Shown piece by piece: positions 35,250 to 43,996 of a stretch of DNA of 64,000 nt. The position numbers and the translations under genes are program-made. Below the pieces are notes generated by a model. The model was not told the origin of the DNA, did no database searches, and saw only the letters and a list, made by a program, of their open reading frames with translations. The DNA lies in NCBI RefSeq assembly GCF_000183725.1, contig NC_014762.1:2356001-2420000 (forward strand), in the 5' to 3' direction. This stretch comes from Sulfuricurvum kujiense DSM 16994. Lineage in GTDB: Bacteria > Campylobacterota > Campylobacteria > Campylobacterales > Sulfurimonadaceae. Each line of letters begins with the position of its first letter. The stretch's first letter is position 1.

Positions 35250-36452
35250 ATGTATCTATTCACCTCTGAAGTCGTTAGCCCGGGGCACCCTGACAAATGT
35301 GCCGATATCATTGCCGACAGCATTGTTGATCGTCTTATTATCGGAGATCCTAAAAGCCGTGTTGCCAGCGAAGTATTTGTAGCCGGCAAACATGTCATCA
35401 TCGGCGGTGAAGTCACTTCTGCCGTTCAACTCAGCACAAAAGAGTATAAGCATATCGCTCTTGATGCTCTTAAAAAAATCGGATACAACGGTCATCCCCA
35501 TTTTACCCGTGAAGAGTGCCTTCATCCCGATGATGTAGAGGTACAGGTACTTCTTAACCGGCAATCACCCGATATCAATCAGGGGGTTGATCAAAGTGAT
35601 GGCGAAACCGGTGCGGGGGACCAGGGGATTATGTTCGGGTATGCCGATTGCGAAACGGCCAACTATATGCCAAGTGCGATTACGTACGCGCGGATGTTGA
35701 TGGAGAAAGTATATCATTACGCCCTAGCCCACCCTCATAAGCTCGGTGTCGATATCAAAACCCAAGTAACGATGGATTACGGTTGCAAAGATAATTTTGA
35801 AACCTGCAATCCCCAAGCAATCCACACTATCGTCGTTTCCGCCCCGTGCGTCAATACGATGAATATCGAGCAGGTACGCGAACTGATCATGGAATTGATC
35901 CTAGATACGGGATTGCCGACCAATCTGTTTGATCCCAAAGAGTGCATCATCCATATCAATCCGACAGGCAAATACGTCTCCCACTCAAGTCTGCATGACA
36001 GTGGCTTGACCGGACGCAAACTGATCGTTGACAGTTTCGGCGGATATGCTCCGATCGGCGGCGGTGCTCAAAGTTCCAAAGACTATACGAAAGTTGACCG
36101 CTCAGGCTTGTATGCCGGACGCTGGATTGCCAAACATATCGTGGCGGCGGGACTTGCCAAAAAAGCAATCGTACAGATCAGCTATGCTATCGGAGTTGCA
36201 AAACCGACTTCTGTTGCCGTTGATACCTGCGGCACCTGCATTGAAGGATTGAACGATGATATCCTCTCATCGTTCGTACATGACAATTTTGCCCTTACAC
36301 CTAACTGGATCACCCGAAAATTTGATCTTGACCATCCGAGCGAAGAGACATTTCTCTATGCCGATGTCGCCAGCCGCGGTCAGGTAGGACAAAGCGATTA
36401 CCCGTGGGAAAAACTGGACGAAATAGATAAATTTAAGGCAATAAAAACATGA
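35250..36452 (+). CDS. metK: S-adenosylmethionine synthetase
   Basis: 400 residues. LFTSEVVSPGHPDKCADIIADSIVD, GETGAGDQGIMFGYA, GGYAPIGGGAQSSKDYTKVDRSG and AIGVAKPTSVAV are MetK signatures. Makes SAM from methionine and ATP. Its last four bases overlap the start of the first polysaccharide gene (ATGA), which couples SAM synthesis to a locus with two methyltransferases and a radical SAM protein. Confidence 0.96.
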   Translation: MYLFTSEVVSPGHPDKCADIIADSIVDRLIIGDPKSRVASEVFVAGKHVIIGGEVTSAVQLSTKEYKHIALDALKKIGYNGHPHFTREECLHPDDVEVQVLLNRQSPDINQGVDQSDGETGAGDQGIMFGYADCETANYMPSAITYARMLMEKVYHYALAHPHKLGVDIKTQVTMDYGCKDNFETCNPQAIHTIVVSAPCVNTMNIEQVRELIMELILDTGLPTNLFDPKECIIHINPTGKYVSHSSLHDSGLTGRKLIVDSFGGYAPIGGGAQSSKDYTKVDRSGLYAGRWIAKHIVAAGLAKKAIVQISYAIGVAKPTSVAVDTCGTCIEGLNDDILSSFVHDNFALTPNWITRKFDLDHPSEETFLYADVASRGQVGQSDYPWEKLDEIDKFKAIKT

Positions 36453-37696
36453 AAATTGCAATTATCGGATTGGGATATGTTGGATTGCCGTTAGCACACG
36501 CTTTTTCAGAAAAATATTCTGTTGTAGGTTTTGATATTAATCAAACACGTATCGATGAACTTAAAAGTGGATATGATCGAACATTGGAACTTAATTCCTC
36601 TCAGTTGCAAGAAGCTTTTGAAAGAGATCTATATTTAACCACATCCATTGATGATATTAAAGATTGCACAATTTTTATCATAACCGTTCCAACTCCAATC
36701 GATCATTATAAAAAACCCAACTTGACTCCCTTGTTAAAAGCCACGGAAACTGTCGGAAAGTTACTAAAAAGAAATGATATCGTTATTTATGAGAGTACGG
36801 TTTACCCCGGATGTACCGAGGAAGATTGCGTACCAATTCTTGAAAAAACTTCCGGATTAAAATTCAATCACGATTTTTTTTGCGGCTACTCGCCTGAACG
36901 AATTAATCCGGGGGATAAAGAGCATACCGTTACCAAAATTCTTAAAGTTACAAGCGGAAGTACACCAGAAATCGGAGAAAGAATCAACAACTTGTATGCA
37001 AGTGTGATCACTGCCGGGACGCATTTAGCGCCGACCATAAAAGTTGCCGAAGCCGCAAAGGTTATTGAAAATGCTCAACGGGACGTCAATATCTCATTTG
37101 TCAATGAGCTTGCAGTCATGTTTGATAAAATGGGGATTGATACACAAGATGTGTTGGCCGCAGCTGGAACAAAATGGAATTTTTTAAAATTCAAACCAGG
37201 TCTTGTCGGCGGCCACTGCATTGGAGTGGATCCATATTATCTCGTTCATAAAGCGGAAAGTATCGGCTATTTCCCACAGGTCATCTTATCTGGGCGACGA
37301 ATTAATGAAAACATGGGTATTTTTGTAGCCAATAAAGTTATAAAACTAATGATCAAAAAAGGGCTCAAAATTGAAGGCTCAAAAGTATTAGTCTTGGGGA
37401 TAACCTTTAAAGAGAATTGTCCGGATATCCGTAATAGCAGGGTTGTAGACGTTGTAGAAGAATTACGTGAATTTGGTTGTATTGTAGATATCAGCGATCC
37501 ATGGGCAAATGCAAAAGAAGTTAAAGAGGAATACAATTTTAATTTACTTGATCATCAAAAATTAGAATTAGATGCTTATGATGCCATTATCCTAGCTGTT
37601 GCACATAACGAATACAAAACGATCCCCCTTCAAAACACCAATCAAGTCATTTTTGATATTAAAGGAGTTTTGGACAAAGCAGATGGAAGATTGTAA
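36449..37696 (+). CDS. UDP-N-acetylhexosamine 6-dehydrogenase (TviB/WbpO/CapL type)
   Basis: 415 residues. Rossmann start MKIAIIGLGYVGLPLAHAFSEKY, then VPTPIDHYKKPNLTPL, YESTVYPGCTEEDCVPILE, AAKVIENAQRDVNISFVNELA and the catalytic cysteine in GGHCIGVDPYYL. Length and sequence fit enzymes that oxidise UDP-GlcNAc or UDP-GalNAc to uronic acids rather than UDP-glucose dehydrogenase. AT-rich relative to the genes after 38386. First gene of the polysaccharide locus. Confidence 0.9.
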   Translation: MKIAIIGLGYVGLPLAHAFSEKYSVVGFDINQTRIDELKSGYDRTLELNSSQLQEAFERDLYLTTSIDDIKDCTIFIITVPTPIDHYKKPNLTPLLKATETVGKLLKRNDIVIYESTVYPGCTEEDCVPILEKTSGLKFNHDFFCGYSPERINPGDKEHTVTKILKVTSGSTPEIGERINNLYASVITAGTHLAPTIKVAEAAKVIENAQRDVNISFVNELAVMFDKMGIDTQDVLAAAGTKWNFLKFKPGLVGGHCIGVDPYYLVHKAESIGYFPQVILSGRRINENMGIFVANKVIKLMIKKGLKIEGSKVLVLGITFKENCPDIRNSRVVDVVEELREFGCIVDISDPWANAKEVKEEYNFNLLDHQKLELDAYDAIILAVAHNEYKTIPLQNTNQVIFDIKGVLDKADGRL

Positions 37697-38381
37697 ATTG
37701 AGAAAAGCGATATTAATTCAGTCTCGACTTTCATCTTCCAGATTTCCCAAAAAAATGGTACAGAAGCTTGGGGATCGTACGTTAGTCGAATATGTTTATC
37801 AAAGATGCTTACAATCTGAAATCGCGGATCAAGTTATAGTAATTACATCAACCGACACATCCGATGATGAACTTTATAATTTATGCAATGAAAAAAACAT
37901 TCCTGTCTGCAGAGGCAGTTTAAACGATGTATTAAAACGATACATCGATTGTGCCGTTCATGCTCAAGCAACTATTGTCTGCAGAGTCTGTGGTGATTCA
38001 CCCTTCGTAGATATGGATGCAATAGATCAAGGTTTTAAACTTTTTGATTCTGATAAAACGTTGGAATATGTATCAACTGAAAATAGTTTAAATGGATTCA
38101 TGTCAGAAATTATCCGTGTCGACGTATTACAGCGTATCCATTCTTTTCAATTAAATGATAGTGACAAAGAGCATGTAACAAAGTATATTCGAGACAACAA
38201 AGAAAAATTTTCTACCTTTTTATTAAACCTTGACTTATGTCCGATCCACTTAAAAAATTATACGTTGACAATTGATTACGAAAACGATCTAAAAATCGCG
38301 AATTTTATAATAAATCATTTAAAGTGTGTTTCTTTTAAATCAAGTGATATAATTGAGATATTAAATAAAATAGAAGGATGA
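37683..38381 (+). CDS. SpsF-like cytidylyltransferase family protein
   Basis: 232 residues from the ATG that overlaps the dehydrogenase end by 14 bases. RKAILIQSRLSSSRFPKKMVQKLGDRTLVEYVYQR is the nucleotide-binding loop of the CMP-sugar synthetase/SpsF family, and VCRVCGDSPFVD the metal-binding region. SpsF-like proteins occur in surface glycan loci; the sugar activated is not predictable. Markedly AT-rich: only 12 of the 60 bases at 38281-38340 are G or C. Confidence 0.75.
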   Translation: MEDCKLRKAILIQSRLSSSRFPKKMVQKLGDRTLVEYVYQRCLQSEIADQVIVITSTDTSDDELYNLCNEKNIPVCRGSLNDVLKRYIDCAVHAQATIVCRVCGDSPFVDMDAIDQGFKLFDSDKTLEYVSTENSLNGFMSEIIRVDVLQRIHSFQLNDSDKEHVTKYIRDNKEKFSTFLLNLDLCPIHLKNYTLTIDYENDLKIANFIINHLKCVSFKSSDIIEILNKIEG

Positions 38382-38385
38382 TGGA

Positions 38386-39264
38386 TTGAATTATTATGCA
38401 CCCAATTTTCCGCATCGGGTTGAAATTGAATTAGTAAGTGATTGCAATTTAAAGTGCACCTATTGTCCGAGACACTTTGTCAACGAGTTGACCGGCTACA
38501 TGAAATTCGAACTGTTTGAAAAAATCATTACCGAATTGACTCCGAAACCTGAGACTGTTTTGGTTCTTCATCGACGGGGAGAGAGTATGCTTCACCCTCG
38601 TTTCAGCGACATGCTGAATCTCGTTGCGGGAAAATTTAAAGAGGTCCAAATGGCCACAAATGCAACGGTGCTGCATCCGGATAAATTCGATGCCATCGTC
38701 AACGGTTTGGATTTTTTATCTTTCAGCCTCGATACTCCCCACAATTTTAATAAAACCAGGCTGCCTGCAGATTATGACAAAGTAGAGAAAAAAATTCTTG
38801 CATTTTTGGAATACAATCAAGGACGGGTGAACACTCAGGCTTCTATGGTCAAAACAGAGTCGACGCCACCTGAAGACTGTGACCTTTTTTTGAATATCTG
38901 GAAAGACAGGGTCGATCGAGTACGTATCTACGAAGCGCATTCGGAAGACGGGAACTTTGGGTCATTAAAAAATCCTCGAACACCCAGAAAGCCGTGCGTA
39001 ATGCCCATTTACGACATGCTCATTTACGATGACGGCAGAACGGCCCGATGCAACCACGACTGGGACAGCGACGGGATGGGGAATGTCAATACCCACACTA
39101 TTCACGAAATTTGGCATAACGAAAAATACACCGAACTTCGGCGGCAACATGCCAATGTCGGACAATGTCCTATATCGGATGCAGTCTGCAGCAAATGTGA
39201 TAGCTGGTATCCCGAAATCGGCAATCAAGATACCGGAAGCGTGGTGGAAAATGAAAAGAAATGA
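38386..39264 (+). CDS. Radical SAM / SPASM domain protein
   Basis: 292 residues. Starts at TTG (no better in-frame start); AAGGATG lies upstream. The radical SAM cluster motif CNLKCTYC is at about residues 20-27, followed by a TIM-barrel region, and the C-terminus has a SPASM-type cysteine set: RKPCVMPIYDMLIYDDG, TARCNHDWD, QCPISDAVCSKCDSW. SPASM proteins carry auxiliary Fe-S clusters and modify peptides or sugars. Neighbours (cytidylyltransferase, DegT aminotransferase) point to a sugar or glycan substrate. Confidence 0.82.
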   Translation: MNYYAPNFPHRVEIELVSDCNLKCTYCPRHFVNELTGYMKFELFEKIITELTPKPETVLVLHRRGESMLHPRFSDMLNLVAGKFKEVQMATNATVLHPDKFDAIVNGLDFLSFSLDTPHNFNKTRLPADYDKVEKKILAFLEYNQGRVNTQASMVKTESTPPEDCDLFLNIWKDRVDRVRIYEAHSEDGNFGSLKNPRTPRKPCVMPIYDMLIYDDGRTARCNHDWDSDGMGNVNTHTIHEIWHNEKYTELRRQHANVGQCPISDAVCSKCDSWYPEIGNQDTGSVVENEKK

Positions 39265-40393
39265 TTTTTTGCCTTTGGCAAAACCCTACATCTCCGAAGA
39301 TGAACTGGCGGCGGCCAATGAAGTGCTCCGGAGTGGCTGGTGGACGACAGGGCCGAAAGTCACTGAATTTGAAGCGGCTTTATCCGATTATCTGTGCGAA
39401 GGCGATCCTGTGTATGCGGTGGGACTCAATTCCTGTACCGCAGCGCTCCATCTTGCCCTTTTAGCCTGCGGAATCGGAAAAGACGACGAAGTCATCGTTC
39501 CGACATGGACATTCGCTGCGACGGCGCATGTGGTCGAGTGGGTCGGCGCGAAAGCGGTATTGTGCGATATCGAAGGGAACAGTCTCAATATCGACCTCAA
39601 AAAAGCCGAACAACTGATCACCGACAAAACGAAAGCGATTATGCCGGTGCACATTGCCGGGTTCCCCTGCGATATGGAAGGGATAGCATCTCTGGCCAAA
39701 AAATACGATTTAAAAGTGATCGAAGATGCCGCGCACGCTATCGGAACCGAATATAAGGGAGAAAAAATCGGTAATTTTTCAGATGTTACCTGCTTTAGCT
39801 TTTATGCAACCAAAAACCTTGCGATGGGAGAAGGAGGAGCCGCCGTCTCCAAAGATAAAGAGATCATCGAAAAGATACGGAAACTTGGCTATTTCGGCAT
39901 TAACAAAGAGGCTTTCAAACGGTATGAAAAAGCCGGAAACTGGCGATACGATATCGAGGAGATGGGATACAAATGCAATCTTGACAGCGTCCATGCCGCA
40001 ATCGGCATAGAGCAGCTTAAAAAGCTCGATACCCTCAACGCCAGAAGAAGAGAGCTTGCGGCGCTCTATAAAAAGCATCTGAGCCAAAAAATCGGCTTTA
40101 CGCTCGATTCGTCCGAACATTACCACACCTACCACCTTTTCCCGATTCTGCTTCCGGAAGGGGTTGAAAGAGATGTTTTTATTCAGGCAATGAAAGAAGA
40201 AAACATCGGAACCAGCGTCCATTTCATTCCTCTCCATCTGCACAGCTATTATGCGGCAAAAAATCCGCATGCTACATTCGAAACAGCCGATGCGATTTTT
40301 GCCCGGATCGTCTCTATCCCGATGTTTCCGTCTATGAGTGATGAAGATGCCCATTATGTCATAGCCAAAGTCAACGCATTTTTGGGAGAATGA
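39251..40393 (+). CDS. DegT/DnrJ/EryC1 sugar aminotransferase
   Basis: 380 residues from ATG (MKRNDFLPLAKPYISEDELAAANEVLRSGWWTTGP). Key regions: VGLNSCTAALHLAL, PTWTFAATAHVVEWVGAKAVLCDI, IEDAAHAIGTEYKG and PLP lysine in CFSFYATKNLAMGEGG. Converts a keto-sugar nucleotide to an amino sugar with glutamate as donor. Overlaps the radical SAM gene by 14 bases; GC content returns to about 50 per cent or more here. Confidence 0.92.
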   Translation: MKRNDFLPLAKPYISEDELAAANEVLRSGWWTTGPKVTEFEAALSDYLCEGDPVYAVGLNSCTAALHLALLACGIGKDDEVIVPTWTFAATAHVVEWVGAKAVLCDIEGNSLNIDLKKAEQLITDKTKAIMPVHIAGFPCDMEGIASLAKKYDLKVIEDAAHAIGTEYKGEKIGNFSDVTCFSFYATKNLAMGEGGAAVSKDKEIIEKIRKLGYFGINKEAFKRYEKAGNWRYDIEEMGYKCNLDSVHAAIGIEQLKKLDTLNARRRELAALYKKHLSQKIGFTLDSSEHYHTYHLFPILLPEGVERDVFIQAMKEENIGTSVHFIPLHLHSYYAAKNPHATFETADAIFARIVSIPMFPSMSDEDAHYVIAKVNAFLGE

Positions 40394-41712
40394 ATATGAA
40401 TAAGTTTACAGAAAAGCTCTATGCGACAAAAACCGTTTCGGTATGGGGGATAGGTTATCTGGGCTATACCTCTGTTTTAAGGCTCCAGTCAAAAGGTTTT
40501 TTTGTAAACTGCGCAACGTTGGAAAAAGATGTCCGGCACGATATTCAAAACGGCCGATATCCTTACGAATATATGAAGCAGACCTGGTCGCTTAACAACG
40601 ACATCCCGAAAATAGATATCCAGCAAATCGCTTTTCCTGAAAATTATGATACGATGTTTGATTCCAACCTTCATATCATCGCTTTACCGGGCTTTAAAAA
40701 CTCCGGAAAACCTGAAACATATGCACGCCTAATCGAGATTTTTAGCCAACATATCGATAAACTGCACCATTCCCTCATCCTTTTTCAATCCGCTGAAAAA
40801 GCGGGAACGATCAAAAAACATTTCATCGATCCGCTCAAAAAAGCAGGGGCAGAATGCTATTTCGCATCCGCTTTCAGAAGCGATTGGAGCATAGAAGAGT
40901 TTTTGCTCGGAAATGAAACTCGAATGCTCGGAGCCAACGACAAAAAATCGTTAGAGATCGCTTCACAAGTTTTTACGATGATGGAGATTGATTTTGACAC
41001 TCTTGGAGGGATTGAAGAAGCCGAAGTGTATGAAAACGGCAAAAACTGTTTGCATTATACGACGCAGGCTTTTTTCACGCAGCTCTCCTTGGGTTATCCC
41101 CATATCGATATCAATGACGTATCCGCAAAGATCGCCAAGAATTTTGCCGTATCGCCTAAAAAAAGCGGGTTGAACCTTTTAAATCATAAAAATATACTGC
41201 ATATCAACCATATGCTTGCCGGACAGAGGGGAGAATACCTCTCCATCATCCAGGAAACGCAAGCGGTCAATATGAATGCCGCTCTCTTTTACGCCGATAT
41301 TTTGAAAAATTATCAGGTCGCTTCCATAACCATTCTGGGGCTTTCCGTCGAAGGAGCCAGAAAAGATATCAGAGCTTCCGTCTCTATCTTGCTCGCCGAA
41401 TATCTCCATAACCTGGATGTAGAAATTTTCATCCATGATCCCTATTTTACAGAGCAGGAAATCCAAGAGCTTCTCCCGTTTGCCAAACCGTACCGGCTGG
41501 ATGCCAAAAAGGAAAAAGGGGCTGAAGCGTACATCCTCATGAGTTCCAATCCAGCGTATAACCGTCTGACACAGCGCGATATAGAAAAAAATGCGATCTT
41601 CCATGCCAAAATCATCATCGACAGTATTGGTATCTTTAAACATTTCTCTTTTTCTTCTCAAACCATCTATCATCAAGTCGGGGACGGCGGACTAAAGGCA
41701 TTGATCAAATAA
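40390..41712 (+). CDS. UDP-sugar dehydrogenase-like protein lacking the catalytic Cys
   Basis: 440 residues. Rossmann start VSVWGIGYLGYTSVLRLQSKGF and a middle helix region EEAEVYENGKNCLHYTTQAFFTQL equivalent to the dimer core of UDP-glucose/GDP-mannose dehydrogenases; a C-terminal Rossmann half with SITILGLSVEGARKDIRASVSILLAEYL and HDPY. In place of the usual GG-x-C loop the sequence reads NHKNILHINHMLAGQRGEY with no cysteine. So it probably is not a normal four-electron dehydrogenase. ATGA overlap with the aminotransferase gene. Confidence 0.65.
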   Translation: MNMNKFTEKLYATKTVSVWGIGYLGYTSVLRLQSKGFFVNCATLEKDVRHDIQNGRYPYEYMKQTWSLNNDIPKIDIQQIAFPENYDTMFDSNLHIIALPGFKNSGKPETYARLIEIFSQHIDKLHHSLILFQSAEKAGTIKKHFIDPLKKAGAECYFASAFRSDWSIEEFLLGNETRMLGANDKKSLEIASQVFTMMEIDFDTLGGIEEAEVYENGKNCLHYTTQAFFTQLSLGYPHIDINDVSAKIAKNFAVSPKKSGLNLLNHKNILHINHMLAGQRGEYLSIIQETQAVNMNAALFYADILKNYQVASITILGLSVEGARKDIRASVSILLAEYLHNLDVEIFIHDPYFTEQEIQELLPFAKPYRLDAKKEKGAEAYILMSSNPAYNRLTQRDIEKNAIFHAKIIIDSIGIFKHFSFSSQTIYHQVGDGGLKALIK

Positions 41713-43370
41713 TGTGTGGAATAGCCGGTTTTATCAGCAAAAATAAAGATTACAATGCACAAAAGATCGTCCAAGAGATGTTGGATCGGGGCGTACATAG
41801 GGGGCCTGACCAATCCGGATTGGCAACGTATCAAGACACCACTATCGGTATGGTCAGGCTCTCCATCATCGATACCGTCGAACACACTATCCCCTATGAA
41901 GACAGCAGCGGCAATTTTGCAATCGTCTACAACGGTGAAATTTACAACCACCAAGAGATCCGAAAAAATCTTAAATACTATACTTTTTTGACCAATTCTG
42001 ACACCGAAACAGCAATGGTAAGCTTCATCGACAAAGGGATCAACGCTTTTAAAGAATACAACGGCATGTATGCATTCGCACTGCATGATAAAAAGAAAAA
42101 CGAAACCTATATCGTACGGGACAAGGTGGGAGAAAAACCGCTCTACTACGTCAAGACTAAAGATTTTTTCGCATTTGCCAGCGAAATCAAATCTCTTATG
42201 GGGCTAGTTGAACCGAAATTGAACGATAAAGCGGTCTCCTACAGAGCCTATGAATTCACAACAGGCAAGGAGACCCTTTTCAAGGATATCTATCTCCTTG
42301 AGCCGGGTGAGTATATCCATGTCAAAAACAATAAAGCCACCATCAAGAGCTATTGGAAAATATGGGATCACCCTATCGATGTTCCGGATAACGAGGCAAA
42401 AATTCTGAGTTCTCTTGCCGAATTGGTCGAAGATTCCATCCTGCTCCGAACACAAAACAGCGCCCATGCGTTCGGAGCGTTCGTCAGCGGTGGGATAGAC
42501 AGTTCTTTGGTAGCGTGCATCGCCAAACCGGATCATCTTTATACGGCACATTACGATTACAGCGACTTTAATGAACTCGATTACGCCAAACTCGTCGCCA
42601 AGCAGCTCAAGAAAAAGCTTATCATTGTCGAACCGACCAAAGACGATTTCCTCCGGACCCAAGAACAGATCGCTTACCATTTGGACACTCCCTGCACCTG
42701 GACGAGCTTTACTCTATGGGCGCTGATGGAGCGGATCAGCCAAGACGGTCTCAAAGTGATGTTGACCGGAGATGGGGCGGATGAAGTATTTGGAGGGTAT
42801 CATCGATATCACCTACTCCATCACGATGAACAGATTCATACTCTCGAAGCGATGAAAGAGTACAGCTATTTAATTAACCGTTATTACGGCTCGCCGGTTG
42901 AACGTTATACCAAGCTCGTCAACCGCTCGGAGAACCCGTATGACACGAAGGTGCTGAAATTTTTAAACGAAAGCATCGGATTCTATTTTGAAAAGATGCA
43001 AAAAGACGTTGTCCACGCCATGGGGCTCAACGATTTTTACAGTACGATGCAGGTGCTGCTGCAGATGTCCGATCGGGTTTCCATGGCGTTCAGTATCGAA
43101 AACCGTTCGCCGTTTCTGGATTATCGGCTGATTCAATTCGCTTTCTCGATGCCGTCCAAATACAAAATCAAAAACGGCATTACGAAATGGGCACTCAAAG
43201 AGGTAGCCCGAAAATTTATCCCCAAAGAGATATGCGACCGTGTGGACAAAAGGGGATTTTCAGCTCCGGTCAACAAATGGTTCGAATGGGATAAAAACGG
43301 AAAATACAATCGAAGCGCCTACAAAAACATCTCTTTCGACAATTGGAAAAAGGTATATGGAGTTCACTGA
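41712..43370 (+). CDS. Asparagine-synthase-like sugar amidotransferase
   Basis: 552 residues. MCGIAGFIS with Cys2, HRGPDQSG and YNGEIYNH give an intact glutaminase domain; the synthetase domain has AFGAFVSGGIDSSLVA and VMLTGDGADEVFGGYHRYH. Within O-antigen loci such proteins (WbpS, WbtH type) amidate uronic acids, fitting the UDP-HexNAc dehydrogenase at the start of this locus. It shares one base with the preceding stop (TAATG). Confidence 0.82.
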   Translation: MCGIAGFISKNKDYNAQKIVQEMLDRGVHRGPDQSGLATYQDTTIGMVRLSIIDTVEHTIPYEDSSGNFAIVYNGEIYNHQEIRKNLKYYTFLTNSDTETAMVSFIDKGINAFKEYNGMYAFALHDKKKNETYIVRDKVGEKPLYYVKTKDFFAFASEIKSLMGLVEPKLNDKAVSYRAYEFTTGKETLFKDIYLLEPGEYIHVKNNKATIKSYWKIWDHPIDVPDNEAKILSSLAELVEDSILLRTQNSAHAFGAFVSGGIDSSLVACIAKPDHLYTAHYDYSDFNELDYAKLVAKQLKKKLIIVEPTKDDFLRTQEQIAYHLDTPCTWTSFTLWALMERISQDGLKVMLTGDGADEVFGGYHRYHLLHHDEQIHTLEAMKEYSYLINRYYGSPVERYTKLVNRSENPYDTKVLKFLNESIGFYFEKMQKDVVHAMGLNDFYSTMQVLLQMSDRVSMAFSIENRSPFLDYRLIQFAFSMPSKYKIKNGITKWALKEVARKFIPKEICDRVDKRGFSAPVNKWFEWDKNGKYNRSAYKNISFDNWKKVYGVH

Positions 43371-43996
43371 TGTTTGAATTTCTATCCCTCATTACCAAAA
43401 AACGGTACTGGAAACTCCACAGTTTCATGATTAAAATCATTCTAAGATTTTACGGGATCAAAACCGGCAAAGGGTTTTACTGCGAAGGGATCCCCCATCT
43501 GAAGATAGGGGGAAAAGCCGAATTTATCCAAATCGGCGATAATGTTTCGATTTTCGGAAACATTGACCTCCGCAACCGGGAAAATGGGAAAATCATCATT
43601 GAAGACAACGTCTCGTTCGATCACGACGTACGGCTGGTATCCGCACGTGAGGGGACGATCCGAATCGGTTCAGGTTCTGCCATCGGCCCGTACACGATTA
43701 TGAACGGGGGAGGGAGCATTCTCATCGGCCAAAAATGCCTTTTTGCCAAAAGCATCTCGATCAACGCCAATGACCATCAGTTTGAAAAAAGCAGCTGTAT
43801 CCGTGATCAAGGGTTTACCTATGGGGACATTGTCATAGAAGACGACGTGTGGCTCGGTGCCAATGTCTGCATAAACAAAGGGGTTAAGATTCAAAAAGGG
43901 TCTATCATCGGTGCCAATGCCGTTGTAACCAAAAACACCGAAGAATACAGTATCAATGCCGGGGTCCCCTCCCGAATGATTGGCATGCGAACATGA
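43370..43996 (+). CDS. Left-handed beta-helix acyltransferase 1
   Basis: 208 residues from the ATG in TGATG, sharing one base with the preceding stop. Hexapeptide repeats from about residue 55 (GDNVSIFGNIDLRNRENGKIIIEDNVSFDHDV), catalytic His in NANDHQFEKSS and the terminal GAVVTKN / GVPSRMIG pattern (here GANAVVTKNTEEYSINAGVPSRMIG). O-acetyltransferase on a sugar is most likely. Confidence 0.87.
   Translation: MFEFLSLITKKRYWKLHSFMIKIILRFYGIKTGKGFYCEGIPHLKIGGKAEFIQIGDNVSIFGNIDLRNRENGKIIIEDNVSFDHDVRLVSAREGTIRIGSGSAIGPYTIMNGGGSILIGQKCLFAKSISINANDHQFEKSSCIRDQGFTYGDIVIEDDVWLGANVCINKGVKIQKGSIIGANAVVTKNTEEYSINAGVPSRMIGMRT

Noticed and set aside
37599-37682. Longer start for the SpsF-like gene
   Set aside because: It would overlap the dehydrogenase by about 100 bases and adds residues outside the family; the start at 37683 begins just before the nucleotide-binding loop.
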